Below, one piece after another: positions 24,924-33,957 of a DNA stretch of 64,000 bases. The notes below the pieces were generated by a model. That model was not told the origin of the DNA and searched no databases. It saw only the letters and a list, made by a program, of their open reading frames with translations. The DNA lies in assembly GCA_039033415.1 (NCBI GenBank), contig JBCCCR010000011.1:62001-126000 (forward strand), written 5' to 3'. The first letter of the stretch is position 1. Every line of letters starts with the position of its first letter. Position numbers and translations under genes: made by a program. This stretch comes from Pseudomonadota bacterium. GTDB lineage: Bacteria; Pseudomonadota; Gammaproteobacteria; Xanthomonadales; SZUA-38.

Positions 24924-25490
24924 CTAACGGTCGGCCAGCACACCCACGATCCGCGCGTTCACTTCCTCTACCGTGCCGACACCAAAGACCTGAGACAGCT
25001 TCTCCTGGTCGGCGTAGAAACCGACCACCGGTGCGGTCTGCTCTTCGTAAACGCGAATCCGATTGCGAACGGTTTCTTCGGTGTCGTCGCTGCGACCCTC
25101 TTCTTCGGCCCGCTTCGCAAGCCTTCCGACAATAACCTCGGGATCGATTTCGATCTGGACCGCTTCTTCCACCGGCTGGTTCATGTCCGCCAGCAGCGCG
25201 TCGAGCGCTTCAGCCTGAACGAGATTGCGCGGGAAGCCGTCGAGGATGAAGCCGCCGTCGACGTCGTCATGCTGCAGACGCTCCCGCAGCATGCCGAGGA
25301 CCAGTTCGTCCGACACCAGCTCGCCGGCATCCATCACCGATTTCGCTTTCAGGCCAAGTTCGGTTTGCGCCTTTACAGCGGCTCGAAGCAGGTCTCCGGT
25401 AGAGATATGGGGGATGTTAAAACGCTCAGCCAAAATTGTTGCCTGAGTCCCTTTGCCAGACCCGGGCGCGCCCAGGAGCACAATGCGCAT
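24924..25490 (-). CDS. adk: Adenylate kinase
   Basis: Interconverts ATP + AMP and 2 ADP. The 188-residue protein has the P-loop GAPGSGKGT (7-15), the AMP-binding STGDLLRAA and GFPRN segments, and a short region instead of the ~27-residue LID insert found in E. coli Adk (214 residues), so it is the short, LID-less form. Divergent from the phosphofructokinase gene with an 80-bp shared upstream region. Confidence 0.95.
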   Translation of the reverse strand: MRIVLLGAPGSGKGTQATILAERFNIPHISTGDLLRAAVKAQTELGLKAKSVMDAGELVSDELVLGMLRERLQHDDVDGGFILDGFPRNLVQAEALDALLADMNQPVEEAVQIEIDPEVIVGRLAKRAEEEGRSDDTEETVRNRIRVYEEQTAPVVGFYADQEKLSQVFGVGTVEEVNARIVGVLADR

Positions 25491-25570
25491 TAGCGTCTTC
25501 CCGCCATGAATAAAGGCCGGTAAGCTACCAGCCTTCCCGCCGTGACGTCAATGAAGGAGCCCGCCTGTCC

Positions 25571-26830
25571 ATGTCCCGGAAAAACGCGCTGTATGCTCAG
25601 TCCGGCGGCGTGACCGCCGTCATCAACGCGACCGCCGCTGGCGTGATCAGTGAATGCCGTTTGAACCCGGACCGGATCGGTACGGTCTTCGCTGCACGCA
25701 ACGGAATTCTCGGCGCGCTGCGCGAGGAGCTGGTGGATACCGCAGCGTATGCCGACGAGCAGATTGAGGCGCTGCGCCACACCCCCGGAGGGGCTTTCGG
25801 CTCTTGCCGATTCAAGCTCAAGGGGCTGGAGGAGAATCAGGCCGAGTATCGCCGCCTGATCGAAGTGCTGGCAGCGCACGATATTGGCTACCTCTTTTAC
25901 AACGGTGGCGGGGACTCGGCAGATACGGCCTACAAGGTTTCGAAGATCGGCGACGAGCTCGGTTACCCCGTGGTCTGCGTTGGTGTCCCGAAGACGATCG
26001 ACAACGATCTGCCCGTCACCGACTGTTGCCCGGGCTTCGGCTCGGTCGCCAAGTACGTGGCCGTTTCGATGATGGAGGCCAGCCTGGACGTGGAGTCCAT
26101 GGCGGAGACATCCACCAAGGTTTTTGTCATGGAAGTGATGGGCCGGCATGCCGGGTGGATTGCTGCCGCCGGCGGCCTGGCCGGGCAAGGGCCGGATGAG
26201 CCGCCGCAGATCATCCTGTTTCCGGAGATCCCGTTTGACCAGGAGGCGTTTCTCACTAGGGTGCGCCAATCGGTTGAGCAGACCGGCTATTGCTCGATTG
26301 TGGTTTCGGAAGGGGTGCGATGGCCCGACGGCAGGTTCCTGGCAGATTCTGGCGTGAAAGACGCTTTTGGTCATGCCCAGCTCGGCGGTTGTGCGCCGGT
26401 CGTGGCCGGGATGGTCAAGGCGGAGCTCGGCTACAAGTACCACTGGGCGGTGCTGGACTACCTTCAGCGCTCGGCGCGTCATCTGGCGTCAGCGGTAGAT
26501 CTGGAGCAGGCCACGGCGGTTGGCCAGGAAGCGGTGCGCCTGGCCCTGGCCGGCAAGAATTCGGTGATACCGGTCATCGAACGACTCGCTGATGAGCCCT
26601 ACCGCTGGCAGGTTGTCGAAGCACAGCTCGCGGACATGGCCAACGTAGAGAAAATGATGCCGCGGTCGTTCATCACCGAGAATGGTTTTGGTATCACCGA
26701 CGAGTGCCGGCGCTACCTGGCGCCGCTGATCGAGGGGGAAGCCTATCCGCCCTACGAACGCGGGCTGCCGCAGTACATTCGACTGCCGCTGACGATCGTC
26801 GACCAGAAGCTGGGCGCTTTCGAACCCTGA
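25571..26830 (+). CDS. pfp: 6-phosphofructokinase, pyrophosphate-dependent type
   Basis: A 419-residue phosphofructokinase. The phosphate-donor region reads GGGDS at 112-116, and the following loop is PKTIDND (140-146). Lysine in place of the glycine of ATP-dependent enzymes marks PPi-dependent PFKs, which run glycolysis reversibly. Substrate-contact segments MEVMGRHAGWIA and the C-terminal region are intact. This form is usual in Xanthomonadales and methylotrophs. A GC-rich stem-loop follows 6 bases after the stop. Confidence 0.92.
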   Translation: MSRKNALYAQSGGVTAVINATAAGVISECRLNPDRIGTVFAARNGILGALREELVDTAAYADEQIEALRHTPGGAFGSCRFKLKGLEENQAEYRRLIEVLAAHDIGYLFYNGGGDSADTAYKVSKIGDELGYPVVCVGVPKTIDNDLPVTDCCPGFGSVAKYVAVSMMEASLDVESMAETSTKVFVMEVMGRHAGWIAAAGGLAGQGPDEPPQIILFPEIPFDQEAFLTRVRQSVEQTGYCSIVVSEGVRWPDGRFLADSGVKDAFGHAQLGGCAPVVAGMVKAELGYKYHWAVLDYLQRSARHLASAVDLEQATAVGQEAVRLALAGKNSVIPVIERLADEPYRWQVVEAQLADMANVEKMMPRSFITENGFGITDECRRYLAPLIEGEAYPPYERGLPQYIRLPLTIVDQKLGAFEP

Positions 26831-26836
26831 CGTTGT

Positions 26837-26863
26837 GCTGCCCGCAGCCCGAACGCGGGCAGC
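26837..26863. terminator. Bidirectional stem-loop between pfp and the DUF2333 gene
   Basis: GCTGCCCGC (26837-26845) pairs perfectly with GCGGGCAGC (26855-26863) around a 9-base loop, filling the 33-bp gap between convergent genes. No U tract on either strand. Confidence 0.5.
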
Positions 26864-27889
26864 TCAGCCCTGCTGCAGCAGATTCCGCAGGTCGATGATC
26901 GCCGCGTTGGCCTGCGAGATATAGGAAGCCATGACCAGCGAGTGGTTGGCCGTGAAGCCAAAGCCACCACCGTTAAGAACCATGGGGCTCCACATCATGC
27001 CCTGTGTCGCCTCCAGGTCGCGAATGATCTGCCGCAGGCTGGCGGTGGCGTTTTTCTTTTCCAGCACCGACGCAAAGTCGACCTGCACCGCTTTCAGCAG
27101 ATGTATGAGTGCCCAGCAAGAGCCGCGCGCCTCGTAGAACACGTCGTCGATCTCCAGCCAGGGCGTCTGCACCCGGACTTCGCTGGGCGCATTGGTGGCC
27201 TGCTGGGCTGCGGCGTCGCCACTCAGATCCGTGTTGACACGTTTTGCACCGACGCTGGCATTGAGTCGCGTGGCGAGGGAACCCAGCTGCTTTTCCACCA
27301 CGGCCAACCATTCCCGTAGGTTGTCGGCGCGGGCGTAAAACTGCGCGTCGCTCTGCTGCGGATCAACCAGGCGTTCCAGATAGCGGTCCAGCGCCTCCAC
27401 GGCCTCGCCGTACTCGGTCTCCGCCCGGGGCAGCAGCCACTTTTCGGAATCGATGTTGAGCTTCGGCTGCGCAAGCTGCAGATCGGTGTCTTCCAACGAC
27501 TGACTCTGCGAGCGGCTGAGGTCGTAGCGGAGGATCAGCGCGAGATCTCGGGCCTGCCGCAAGACGCCCCATTCCCAGTTGGGCACGTTGTCCATAAAAA
27601 TGCTCGGCGGGGTCACGTCGTTGGATAGATAACCCCCACGCTTCTCCCATAGGCTGCGGGTGACCCGCTGGAGCGTAGCGACCGTGACATAGCCCGTGAC
27701 CGGCGTGTGTCCTCGCTCTGCGGCCTGGGCGGCGGCGCTGCGCTCGACGTCGAAAAGGTCGGGCGTGCTGTCGTAATAGAACATCAGCACAACCATCAGC
27801 ACAGCCAGCACCGCCGGCAGGATCACCAGAAATGACTTCTTCAGATCCGCAAGCAGAAAAAATTCGCGAATGCGCTGGCTGATGCTCAT
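26864..27889 (-). CDS. DUF2333 membrane-anchored protein
   Basis: A 341-residue protein with one membrane segment near the N-terminus (~20-41, SFLVILPAVLAVLMVVLMFYY) and a helical, probably periplasmic remainder. It matches the DUF2333 pattern (GGYLSNDVTPPSIFMDNVPNWEWG ... GSCWALIHLLKAV ... NGGGFGFTANHSLVMASYISQANAAIIDLR). Function is not established for the family. No operon partner on this strand. 27890-28035 shows nothing I can call. Confidence 0.87.
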   Translation of the reverse strand: MSISQRIREFFLLADLKKSFLVILPAVLAVLMVVLMFYYDSTPDLFDVERSAAAQAAERGHTPVTGYVTVATLQRVTRSLWEKRGGYLSNDVTPPSIFMDNVPNWEWGVLRQARDLALILRYDLSRSQSQSLEDTDLQLAQPKLNIDSEKWLLPRAETEYGEAVEALDRYLERLVDPQQSDAQFYARADNLREWLAVVEKQLGSLATRLNASVGAKRVNTDLSGDAAAQQATNAPSEVRVQTPWLEIDDVFYEARGSCWALIHLLKAVQVDFASVLEKKNATASLRQIIRDLEATQGMMWSPMVLNGGGFGFTANHSLVMASYISQANAAIIDLRNLLQQG

Positions 27890-28035
27890 GCGTTGAGTCC
27901 CGGCTTTTGTGGGGGTTGGCGACGGCGGTAGGCACGCGGATGCAGACCGAGCGCCCGACGGTTGCGAGTCGCTATTTTACCAGCTCTGTGAGGTGAAGCT
28001 ATGGGCCATCAGGCAGGTGCGGTCCTTGGCGTGAG

Positions 28036-28533
28036 TCAGGCCTTGGAGGCATCCACCAGTGCGCCTTTAAGTTTCTCGCGTGCCCGGAACAGCTGGGTCA
28101 TGACCGCGCTGCGGGTCAGCCCCAGCTCGGTCGCAATCTCCTCGCAGCTCATGCCGACGACAACCTGCAGGACGATCGGCTCTCGGTATTTGGCGTCCAG
28201 TTCCAGCATCGCGGTACGCAGGAGTCGCATCTCTGAGTCGTCCTCCGGTGTTCCCGTGCCGGTATCGGGGATTTCTAGACCATCGATGTCGGTCAGGTCC
28301 GGCACCTTTCTCTCAAAGGTGCGGGCGAACTCTCGCCGAAGGATGGTGATCAGCCAGCTCTTCGCGGCCTTTTGGTCGCGGAGCTTGTCGAAAGACCGCC
28401 ACGCGCGCAGGTAGGTCTCCTGGACCAGGTCGTTGGCCAGCGTTGGGTCCTTACAGAGCCAAATGGAGTAACGTTTGAGGTCATCGGCATACTCGCGAAC
28501 GAGCGCTTCAAATTTGGACGGGGTCGAGGCCAT
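28036..28533 (-). CDS. ECF-type RNA polymerase sigma factor, no adjacent anti-sigma
   Basis: A 165-residue sigma-70 family protein with region 2 (YADDLKRYSIWLCKDPTLANDLVQETYLRAWR) and region 4 (MSCEEIATELGLTRSAVMTQLFRAREKLK). Unlike the sigma at 16606 no membrane or zinc-finger anti-sigma gene adjoins it. The closest neighbours are DUF2333 (downstream, 146 bases away) and pcm (divergent). It resembles the sigma-70 group usually followed by a zf-HC2 protein, which is not visible downstream here. Confidence 0.9.
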   Translation of the reverse strand: MASTPSKFEALVREYADDLKRYSIWLCKDPTLANDLVQETYLRAWRSFDKLRDQKAAKSWLITILRREFARTFERKVPDLTDIDGLEIPDTGTGTPEDDSEMRLLRTAMLELDAKYREPIVLQVVVGMSCEEIATELGLTRSAVMTQLFRAREKLKGALVDASKA

Positions 28534-28737
28534 AGAGTCGTAGGGTGGCAGTGCCGAGATTTAAGTCCAGCGGGGGGACCTGCGTCAAGTCGGGCCGCTG
28601 CAGCGCGGCGGGTGGATGACCTATGGCACTCGCTGCCGAAATGCACCTGGCAGACCATACTCCTGGCTTGTTTCACCCCTGCATTGTGCTTACCCTCTTG
28701 CCTCCTTAACTAGACTTGGCCCCTGACGGTGGCGTTT

Positions 28738-29412
28738 ATGGGAATGAATTACGAGGTAGCGCGGCGCAACATGGTAGAGCAGCAGGTGCGGACCTGGGAA
28801 GTGCTCGAGCCTAGGGTGCTTGACGTGCTGGGGGCGGTTCCCCGAGAAGATTTTGTCAATCCACGGTATCGCAAAATGGCGTATGCGGACACCGCGCTGC
28901 CGCTGGACCACGATCAGCGGATGATGAAGCCGGTGGTTGAAGCGCGGTTGATGCAGGCGCTGAATCCTCAGCCGTCGGAGACGGTGCTGGAGATTGGCAC
29001 CGGAAGCGGCTACCTGGCGGCCTGCCTGTCCCGGCTGGCTGGACAGGTAACTTCCATCGACTGTGTGGAGGCGTTTGTCAATTCCGCGCGCCGACGTCTT
29101 GAGAGTGTTGAGGCTGACAACGTAGGCGTCCATCACCTGGATGTGTTTAGTCAGGAGGCGGTCGCGCAGCAGCTGGCGGGCCAGACATTCGATGCGATTG
29201 CGGTGACGGGCTCGGCGCGGACGCTGCCGGAACAGTTCCATCACCTGCTGCATGCAGAGGGTCGGTTATTTATGGTTGTTGGAGATGAGCCGGCGATGGA
29301 GGCCTGCCTTTTCCGGCGCGTGGGAACCGGCGGTTGGGCGGTGGAGAGTTTATTCGAGACCGACCTCGGCCGCCTGATCGGCGCTGAAGATCAGCCCACG
29401 TTTGAGTGGTAG
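28738..29412 (+). CDS. pcm: Protein-L-isoaspartate O-methyltransferase family protein
   Basis: SAM-dependent methyltransferase of the PCMT family, normally repairing isoaspartyl residues. From ATG 28738 it is 224 residues. ARRNMVEQQVRTWEVL at the N-terminus and the SAM-binding VLEIGTGSGYLAACLS loop are clear. A GTG 9 bases earlier and an ATG 6 bases later are alternative starts. This subgroup commonly sits directly before tolC and may act in another reaction. The canonical substrate-loop is less conserved (TGSARTLPE). tolC follows after 66 bases. Confidence 0.87.
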   Translation: MGMNYEVARRNMVEQQVRTWEVLEPRVLDVLGAVPREDFVNPRYRKMAYADTALPLDHDQRMMKPVVEARLMQALNPQPSETVLEIGTGSGYLAACLSRLAGQVTSIDCVEAFVNSARRRLESVEADNVGVHHLDVFSQEAVAQQLAGQTFDAIAVTGSARTLPEQFHHLLHAEGRLFMVVGDEPAMEACLFRRVGTGGWAVESLFETDLGRLIGAEDQPTFEW

Positions 29413-29478
29413 CCCGGCGTCGCCGGCCAAGACAGCCGAAACCGGACGAATCAGAAAAAATAGATAAGGTTGAGCGGG

Positions 29479-30798
29479 ATGAAAAATACCATACGGATGA
29501 TGGCAGCTTGCCTCGGGCTTGGCACCGCGGCGGTGCAGGCCGAGGACCTGATGGAAGTTTACCGGCTGGCGGTGCAGAGCGACCCCCAGCTGGCGGCCGC
29601 GGGAGCGCGTCTTCGAAGTACTGGAGAGGTAAAGCGCCAGGCGTGGGCAAGCTTTTTGCCGAGCCTCACCGCTAGCGCGAGCTACAACGACACACAAGGT
29701 AGCTTCACCTTGGTCGACGGTCGGGGCGACGATATCGACCAGTCTCAGGAGCAGCTCCGGGTGCAGCTCAGTCAGCCCATTTATCAGCGCGAAAACTATA
29801 CGCGGCTGGACGCCTCCCGTGCGCAGCTGGCGCAATCTGAAGCGGACTACGAGCTGGCGCTCGACAACCTGATGATTCGGGTCTCGGAGGCATACTTTAA
29901 CGTGCTGACCGCGGAAGACGCGCTGCGCTTTGCGACCGCGGAAGAAACCGCCAACGCGCGTCAGCTTGAACAGGCGGAGCAGCGTTATGAGGTCGGCCTG
30001 ACGGCCATCACCGACGTCCACGAAGCCCAGGCGGCGTACGACCGGGCTCGGGCCAACGTCATTGTGGCGCAAAACAGCCTCGACGATTCCAAAGAAGCCT
30101 TGCGCGAGCTCACCGGTGTCGAAATCTCCGCCGTACAGCCGCTGCGCGACGATTACGCGATCAAGCCGCCGCCGGCAGACCCGATGTCCGTGTGGGTGGA
30201 CTCGGCAACGATGGGCAACCCCAGCGTGCTCAGCCGGAAATTTGCTGCTGACGCTGCGTATCACAACATTCGCACGCAGCGCGCCGGGCACTACCCATCC
30301 GTAGATTTGAGCGTCACTTATCAAGACAGCACGAACAGCGGTGACCTCGGCGCATTCGCCACCGAAACCCAGGATTTCACCACGCTAGGCGTCACCCTGA
30401 CGGTGCCGGTGTATGCCGGCGGGGCCGTCGCCTCACGCGGTCGCCAGGCCGCCGCGGACTACGACGCCGCGCTCGACCAGCTGGAGCAAGAAAAGCGTGG
30501 GGTAACGCGCACCACCCGCAACAGCTATCGAGCGGTGCTTGCGGGCATCAGCCAGGTGGAAGCGTTTCGCCAGGCGGTGGTCTCCGCCCAGAGTGCGCTC
30601 GAGGCCACCGAAGCCGGCTTTGAGGTTGGGACCCGGACCATTGTGGATGTCCTGCTGGCGCAGCGGACCTTGTTTCAGGCGCAGCGCGACTTTTCCCAGT
30701 CGCGGCACGACCTGGTCGTCAACCGGCTACGCCTGCGCGCTGGTGCCGGGACGATCGAGGTCACCGACCTCGAAACGGTGAATCAGTTTCTGAAATAG
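29479..30798 (+). CDS. tolC: TolC family outer membrane channel protein
   Basis: Trimeric outer-membrane efflux duct used by type I secretion and tripartite pumps. From ATG 29479 the protein is 439 residues with a signal peptide (cleaved near AVQAE, residue ~22) and the two repeated outer-membrane-efflux domains (around 25-215 and 240-430), rich in long heptad helices. The TTG 9 bases upstream is rejected. pcm-tolC-waaA order is typical of this lineage. No pump gene is in the window. Confidence 0.93.
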   Translation: MKNTIRMMAACLGLGTAAVQAEDLMEVYRLAVQSDPQLAAAGARLRSTGEVKRQAWASFLPSLTASASYNDTQGSFTLVDGRGDDIDQSQEQLRVQLSQPIYQRENYTRLDASRAQLAQSEADYELALDNLMIRVSEAYFNVLTAEDALRFATAEETANARQLEQAEQRYEVGLTAITDVHEAQAAYDRARANVIVAQNSLDDSKEALRELTGVEISAVQPLRDDYAIKPPPADPMSVWVDSATMGNPSVLSRKFAADAAYHNIRTQRAGHYPSVDLSVTYQDSTNSGDLGAFATETQDFTTLGVTLTVPVYAGGAVASRGRQAAADYDAALDQLEQEKRGVTRTTRNSYRAVLAGISQVEAFRQAVVSAQSALEATEAGFEVGTRTIVDVLLAQRTLFQAQRDFSQSRHDLVVNRLRLRAGAGTIEVTDLETVNQFLK

Positions 30799-30836
30799 CG
30801 GTCGTGTCGGCCGCGGTGAACGCGGCCGCCAGGACA

Positions 30837-32159
30837 CTACGTCCGCGCTGAGGCTGGCGGTTCGACGCTACGGGCGGTTGACCGGAGCGGTTGTAGATCC
30901 TGAACCGCCGTTTCGACCAGTTCGAGCGTTCGCGTCAGGGCGCCCCGATTCTCCTGCACCAGCTCAAAGCCACAGCGTCCCATCTGCTGCCTCTGCGCCG
31001 GATTCTCAGCGAGCTCGAGCAGGCGCCGAGCCAGCGTCGCCTGATCCTCCACTCGCAGAGCACCGTTGCGGCTGAGCAGCATCTCAGTGATCTCCGCAAA
31101 ATTGAATGTGTGAGGCCCAACCAGCACCGGTACGCCCAGCGCAGCGGGCTCGAGCACGTTGTGGCCGCCAACCTGCGCGATGCTGCCGCCGACAAACGCG
31201 AGGTCAGCGGCGGCAAAGTAGTTCAGCAGCTCCCCCATGGTGTCCAGCACAAACACTTCCGTCGTCGTGCTGGCCGCCAGATCCTCGCTGCGGCTGGCGG
31301 TGGCAAGACCCAGCGCCCGGCAGCGAGTGATCACGCGGCCGAATCGCTCCGGATGTCTAGGGGCGATGATCAGCAGCGCGTCGGGATGGCGCCGCAGCAG
31401 ATCCATGAAGGCCGGCAATAGCGCCTCCTCGTCATCTTCGTGGGTACTGGCCGCCACAACCACGAGGCGCTCAGGCCCCCAGTCGCTGCGGATTTCTCGC
31501 CCAAACTGCTCCAGGCCGGGCGGCAGCTGCAGGTCAAATTTCAGACTGCCCACCACGTGAAGCAGTTCGGGGCGTCCGCCGAGCTTGGCGAGACGCTGAC
31601 GGTCCGTTTCGGTCTGCGCCGCCACCGCGGCCGCGCAGTTCAGCGCATTCGCGACCAGCGGTCGAACCGGCCGATAGCCCTGCAGCGACCGCTCGGACAA
31701 TCGCGCGTTCGCCACCACCAGCGGAATCCCCCGTTCCTTGCAGACAAAAAACAGGTTGGGCCAGATCTCCGTTTCCATCACGACCGCAAACAATGGATTG
31801 GTTCGTTTCAAAAATCGGCTGATAGCCGCCGGCAGGTCATAAGGCAGGTAGACGTGAAAGACGTCGTCTCCCAGGTTCCGCAAGACCTGTTCTGATCCGG
31901 TTGGCGTGACCGTGGTGACTACCAGCGCATGATCAGGATAGCGGGTTATCAGCTGACGGATCAGCGGCAGCGCGGCGTTGAATTCCCCGACCGACACCGC
32001 GTGCACCCAGATGCTGCTCTTGAATGGTGGTGCCGGGAAAAAACCGAAGCGCTCACGCCACCGCCAGAAGTATGCTCTGGCCCTGAAACCCCGAATCACC
32101 AGTCGGTAAAGGATGACCGGCGTCAGCAGGTACATCACCAGGGTGTAGAGTCGAGTCAC
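30837..32159 (-). CDS. waaA: 3-deoxy-D-manno-octulosonic acid (KDO) transferase
   Basis: Inner-membrane glycosyltransferase adding KDO to lipid IVA. From GTG 32159 the protein is 440 residues, starting VTRLYTLVMYLLTPVILYRL, which lines up with E. coli WaaA. The longer frame upstream crosses into the divergent gene and is rejected. The acceptor-site acidic pocket (WVHAVSVGEFNAA), the METEIWPN segment and the C-terminal FVGGSIAQVGGHNVLEPA nucleotide-sugar site are intact. Convergent with tolC, divergent from a lipid A acyltransferase, so the two LPS genes share a 53-bp upstream region. Confidence 0.94.
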   Translation of the reverse strand: MTRLYTLVMYLLTPVILYRLVIRGFRARAYFWRWRERFGFFPAPPFKSSIWVHAVSVGEFNAALPLIRQLITRYPDHALVVTTVTPTGSEQVLRNLGDDVFHVYLPYDLPAAISRFLKRTNPLFAVVMETEIWPNLFFVCKERGIPLVVANARLSERSLQGYRPVRPLVANALNCAAAVAAQTETDRQRLAKLGGRPELLHVVGSLKFDLQLPPGLEQFGREIRSDWGPERLVVVAASTHEDDEEALLPAFMDLLRRHPDALLIIAPRHPERFGRVITRCRALGLATASRSEDLAASTTTEVFVLDTMGELLNYFAAADLAFVGGSIAQVGGHNVLEPAALGVPVLVGPHTFNFAEITEMLLSRNGALRVEDQATLARRLLELAENPAQRQQMGRCGFELVQENRGALTRTLELVETAVQDLQPLRSTARSVEPPASART

Positions 32160-32212
32160 GTCGTTTGGGGCGAGGGCCGATATCAGCCGGCGTTTGAGTA
32201 TATCATCGCGCC

Positions 32213-33112
32213 ATGCAGCCGCTCTGGCACCCTCGATTCTGGCCGACCTGGTTCGGCTTTGGCTTACTCTACCTCTGGCAGCTGCTGCCCTGGCGCTGGT
32301 CAATGTGGCTGGGTGCGCGGCTCGGTGGGCTCCTGAGACGGGTCCTGAAGTCGCGGGTCAAGATCACGCGCCGAAATCTCGAGCTGTGTTTCCCCGAGCT
32401 GGATCCGGCCGCCCGCGAGACGATGCTGCGGGGCAGCTTTGCATCGGCGGGTTGTATGGTGCCCGAGGCGGGGCTGGCCTGGTATGGGTCCGCGGCGCGG
32501 ATCGCACGACTGTCGACGTTGAGCGGCACCAAACACCTGGATGAGGCGCTGGAGGCTGGGCAGGGTGTGCTGCTGCTGGCCGCACACTTCACCACGCTGG
32601 AGATTGTGGGCCGGATCGTTTGCCAGCATCACCGGGAAAGCAAAGGCGTACTCTATCGAGAGCACCGCAATGCAGCGCTGGAATATCTGGTGCGTCGTGG
32701 CCGCGGGGGTTATTCCGGCGCCAGCTTCAATCGTCAGCAAACCCGGGGAGCCGTGCGTCACCTGCGCAAAGGCGGCCTGCTTTGGTACGCCCCGGACCAG
32801 GATTACGAGCGTGGTCAGAGTGTTTTTGCTCCGTTTTTTGGTCGCCAGGCTTCTACCTCCGTGTCCGCGCACCAGCTGGCAGCCATGGGGCGTGCCCGCG
32901 TCTTGACGCTGCGTCAGCGTCGTCACAAAAACGGTTACGAGGTGGTGCTGGAGCCCGCGCTGGAGGGGGTGCCCAGCGACGACGCGCTTGCTGATATGAC
33001 TCGCATCAACGCCGAAATGGAGCGGATCATCCGGGAATGCCCGGAGCAATATATGTGGCTTCACCGTCGCTTCAAAAATCGACCGCCCGGTGAGGCGTCC
33101 GTTTACGATTGA
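32213..33112 (+). CDS. LpxL/LpxM-family lipid A biosynthesis acyltransferase
   Basis: A 299-residue Kdo2-lipid IVA acyltransferase family protein with the catalytic HX4E motif HFTTLE (H125, E130), an N-terminal membrane-association segment (FWPTWFGFGLLYLWQLLPW) and the family C-terminal WLHRRFKNRP. Acts at the cytosolic inner-membrane face, adding a secondary acyl chain. Whether it is the first (LpxL) or second (LpxM) acyltransferase cannot be decided from the sequence alone. Confidence 0.92.
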   Translation: MQPLWHPRFWPTWFGFGLLYLWQLLPWRWSMWLGARLGGLLRRVLKSRVKITRRNLELCFPELDPAARETMLRGSFASAGCMVPEAGLAWYGSAARIARLSTLSGTKHLDEALEAGQGVLLLAAHFTTLEIVGRIVCQHHRESKGVLYREHRNAALEYLVRRGRGGYSGASFNRQQTRGAVRHLRKGGLLWYAPDQDYERGQSVFAPFFGRQASTSVSAHQLAAMGRARVLTLRQRRHKNGYEVVLEPALEGVPSDDALADMTRINAEMERIIRECPEQYMWLHRRFKNRPPGEASVYD

Positions 33113-33162
33113 CGGGTCCCCGGCGACAAGCCATCCCGCTATGTCTCGATCCCGTAGTGCGG

Positions 33163-33825
33163 CTAGAGCCGGCCGTGCTCAGCGAACGAGAAACATCGCT
33201 GGCCTGCCACGATCAGGTGATCGAGCAGCCGGATGTCCAGCAGGTCCAGGGCATCCTTGAGGCGGCGGGTCAAGGAGAGGTCCGCATGGCTTGGAGCCGG
33301 ATCACCCGATGGGTGGTTATGGCCCACGATCACCGCGCTGGCGTCTCGTTCCACGCATTGCCTAAGGATTTCTCTGGGGTACACCGCGGCGCTGTCGATC
33401 GTACCTTCAAAAAGGATCTGGAAATCGACCGGGCGGTGTCGGGTATCCAGGTACAAACAGCCGAAACACTCGCGTCGTCGGTGACCCAGCCGGGCGCCAA
33501 AGTAGCGGCGGCTGTCCGCCGGGCTGGCGACGGTGTCCGGCGGCCGCAGCGGCGCCGCCAGGCGAGCCGCAAGCTCGGTGACGCAGAGCACGCGAGTCGC
33601 GCGTGCCTCGCCGATCCCGCGCAGGCGTCGCAGGTCCCAGCCGCTGGATCGGGCGACTCCAGCGAGGCCGCCGAGACGGTATAGCAGGTCTTCCGCCAGG
33701 CCCAGTGGATCGCCACCAGGCCCCAGGAGCAGCGCCAGGAGTTCGGCGGTCGACATCGAATGTGCACCGCGGTGCAGCAGCAGCCGACGCAGTCGGTGCA
33801 GGGAACGATCGGCGGCTGCCGTCAA
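33163..33825 (-). CDS. radC: RadC family JAB/MPN domain protein
   Basis: A 220-residue RadC-type protein: an N-terminal helix-hairpin-helix region (RLLLHRGAHSMSTAELLALLLG ... LRRLRGIGEARATR) and a C-terminal JAMM metal site HNHPSGDPAPSHAD. The function of the family is unsettled despite the name. No ATG lies far enough upstream. The TTG at 33825 gives a family-like length and N-terminus, while the ATG at 33756 would remove the first conserved helix. Divergent from coaBC. Confidence 0.85.
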   Translation of the reverse strand: MTAAADRSLHRLRRLLLHRGAHSMSTAELLALLLGPGGDPLGLAEDLLYRLGGLAGVARSSGWDLRRLRGIGEARATRVLCVTELAARLAAPLRPPDTVASPADSRRYFGARLGHRRRECFGCLYLDTRHRPVDFQILFEGTIDSAAVYPREILRQCVERDASAVIVGHNHPSGDPAPSHADLSLTRRLKDALDLLDIRLLDHLIVAGQRCFSFAEHGRL

Positions 33826-33957
33826 GAGCGCGATCTCAAAAGCGCTAAGGATACGAAGAACATCCGCTGATCCTAGGGGGATGGGCGTGGCCGGGGAACG
33901 GACAACCGACCCAATTGCCTGTAAGCTTAGAGCCAGACAGATCAAGGCCTTAGACGC

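Noticed and set aside
25490-26482. 330-codon minus-strand frame opposite pfp
   Set aside because: The same GC-rich shadow effect. pfp is clear on the other strand.
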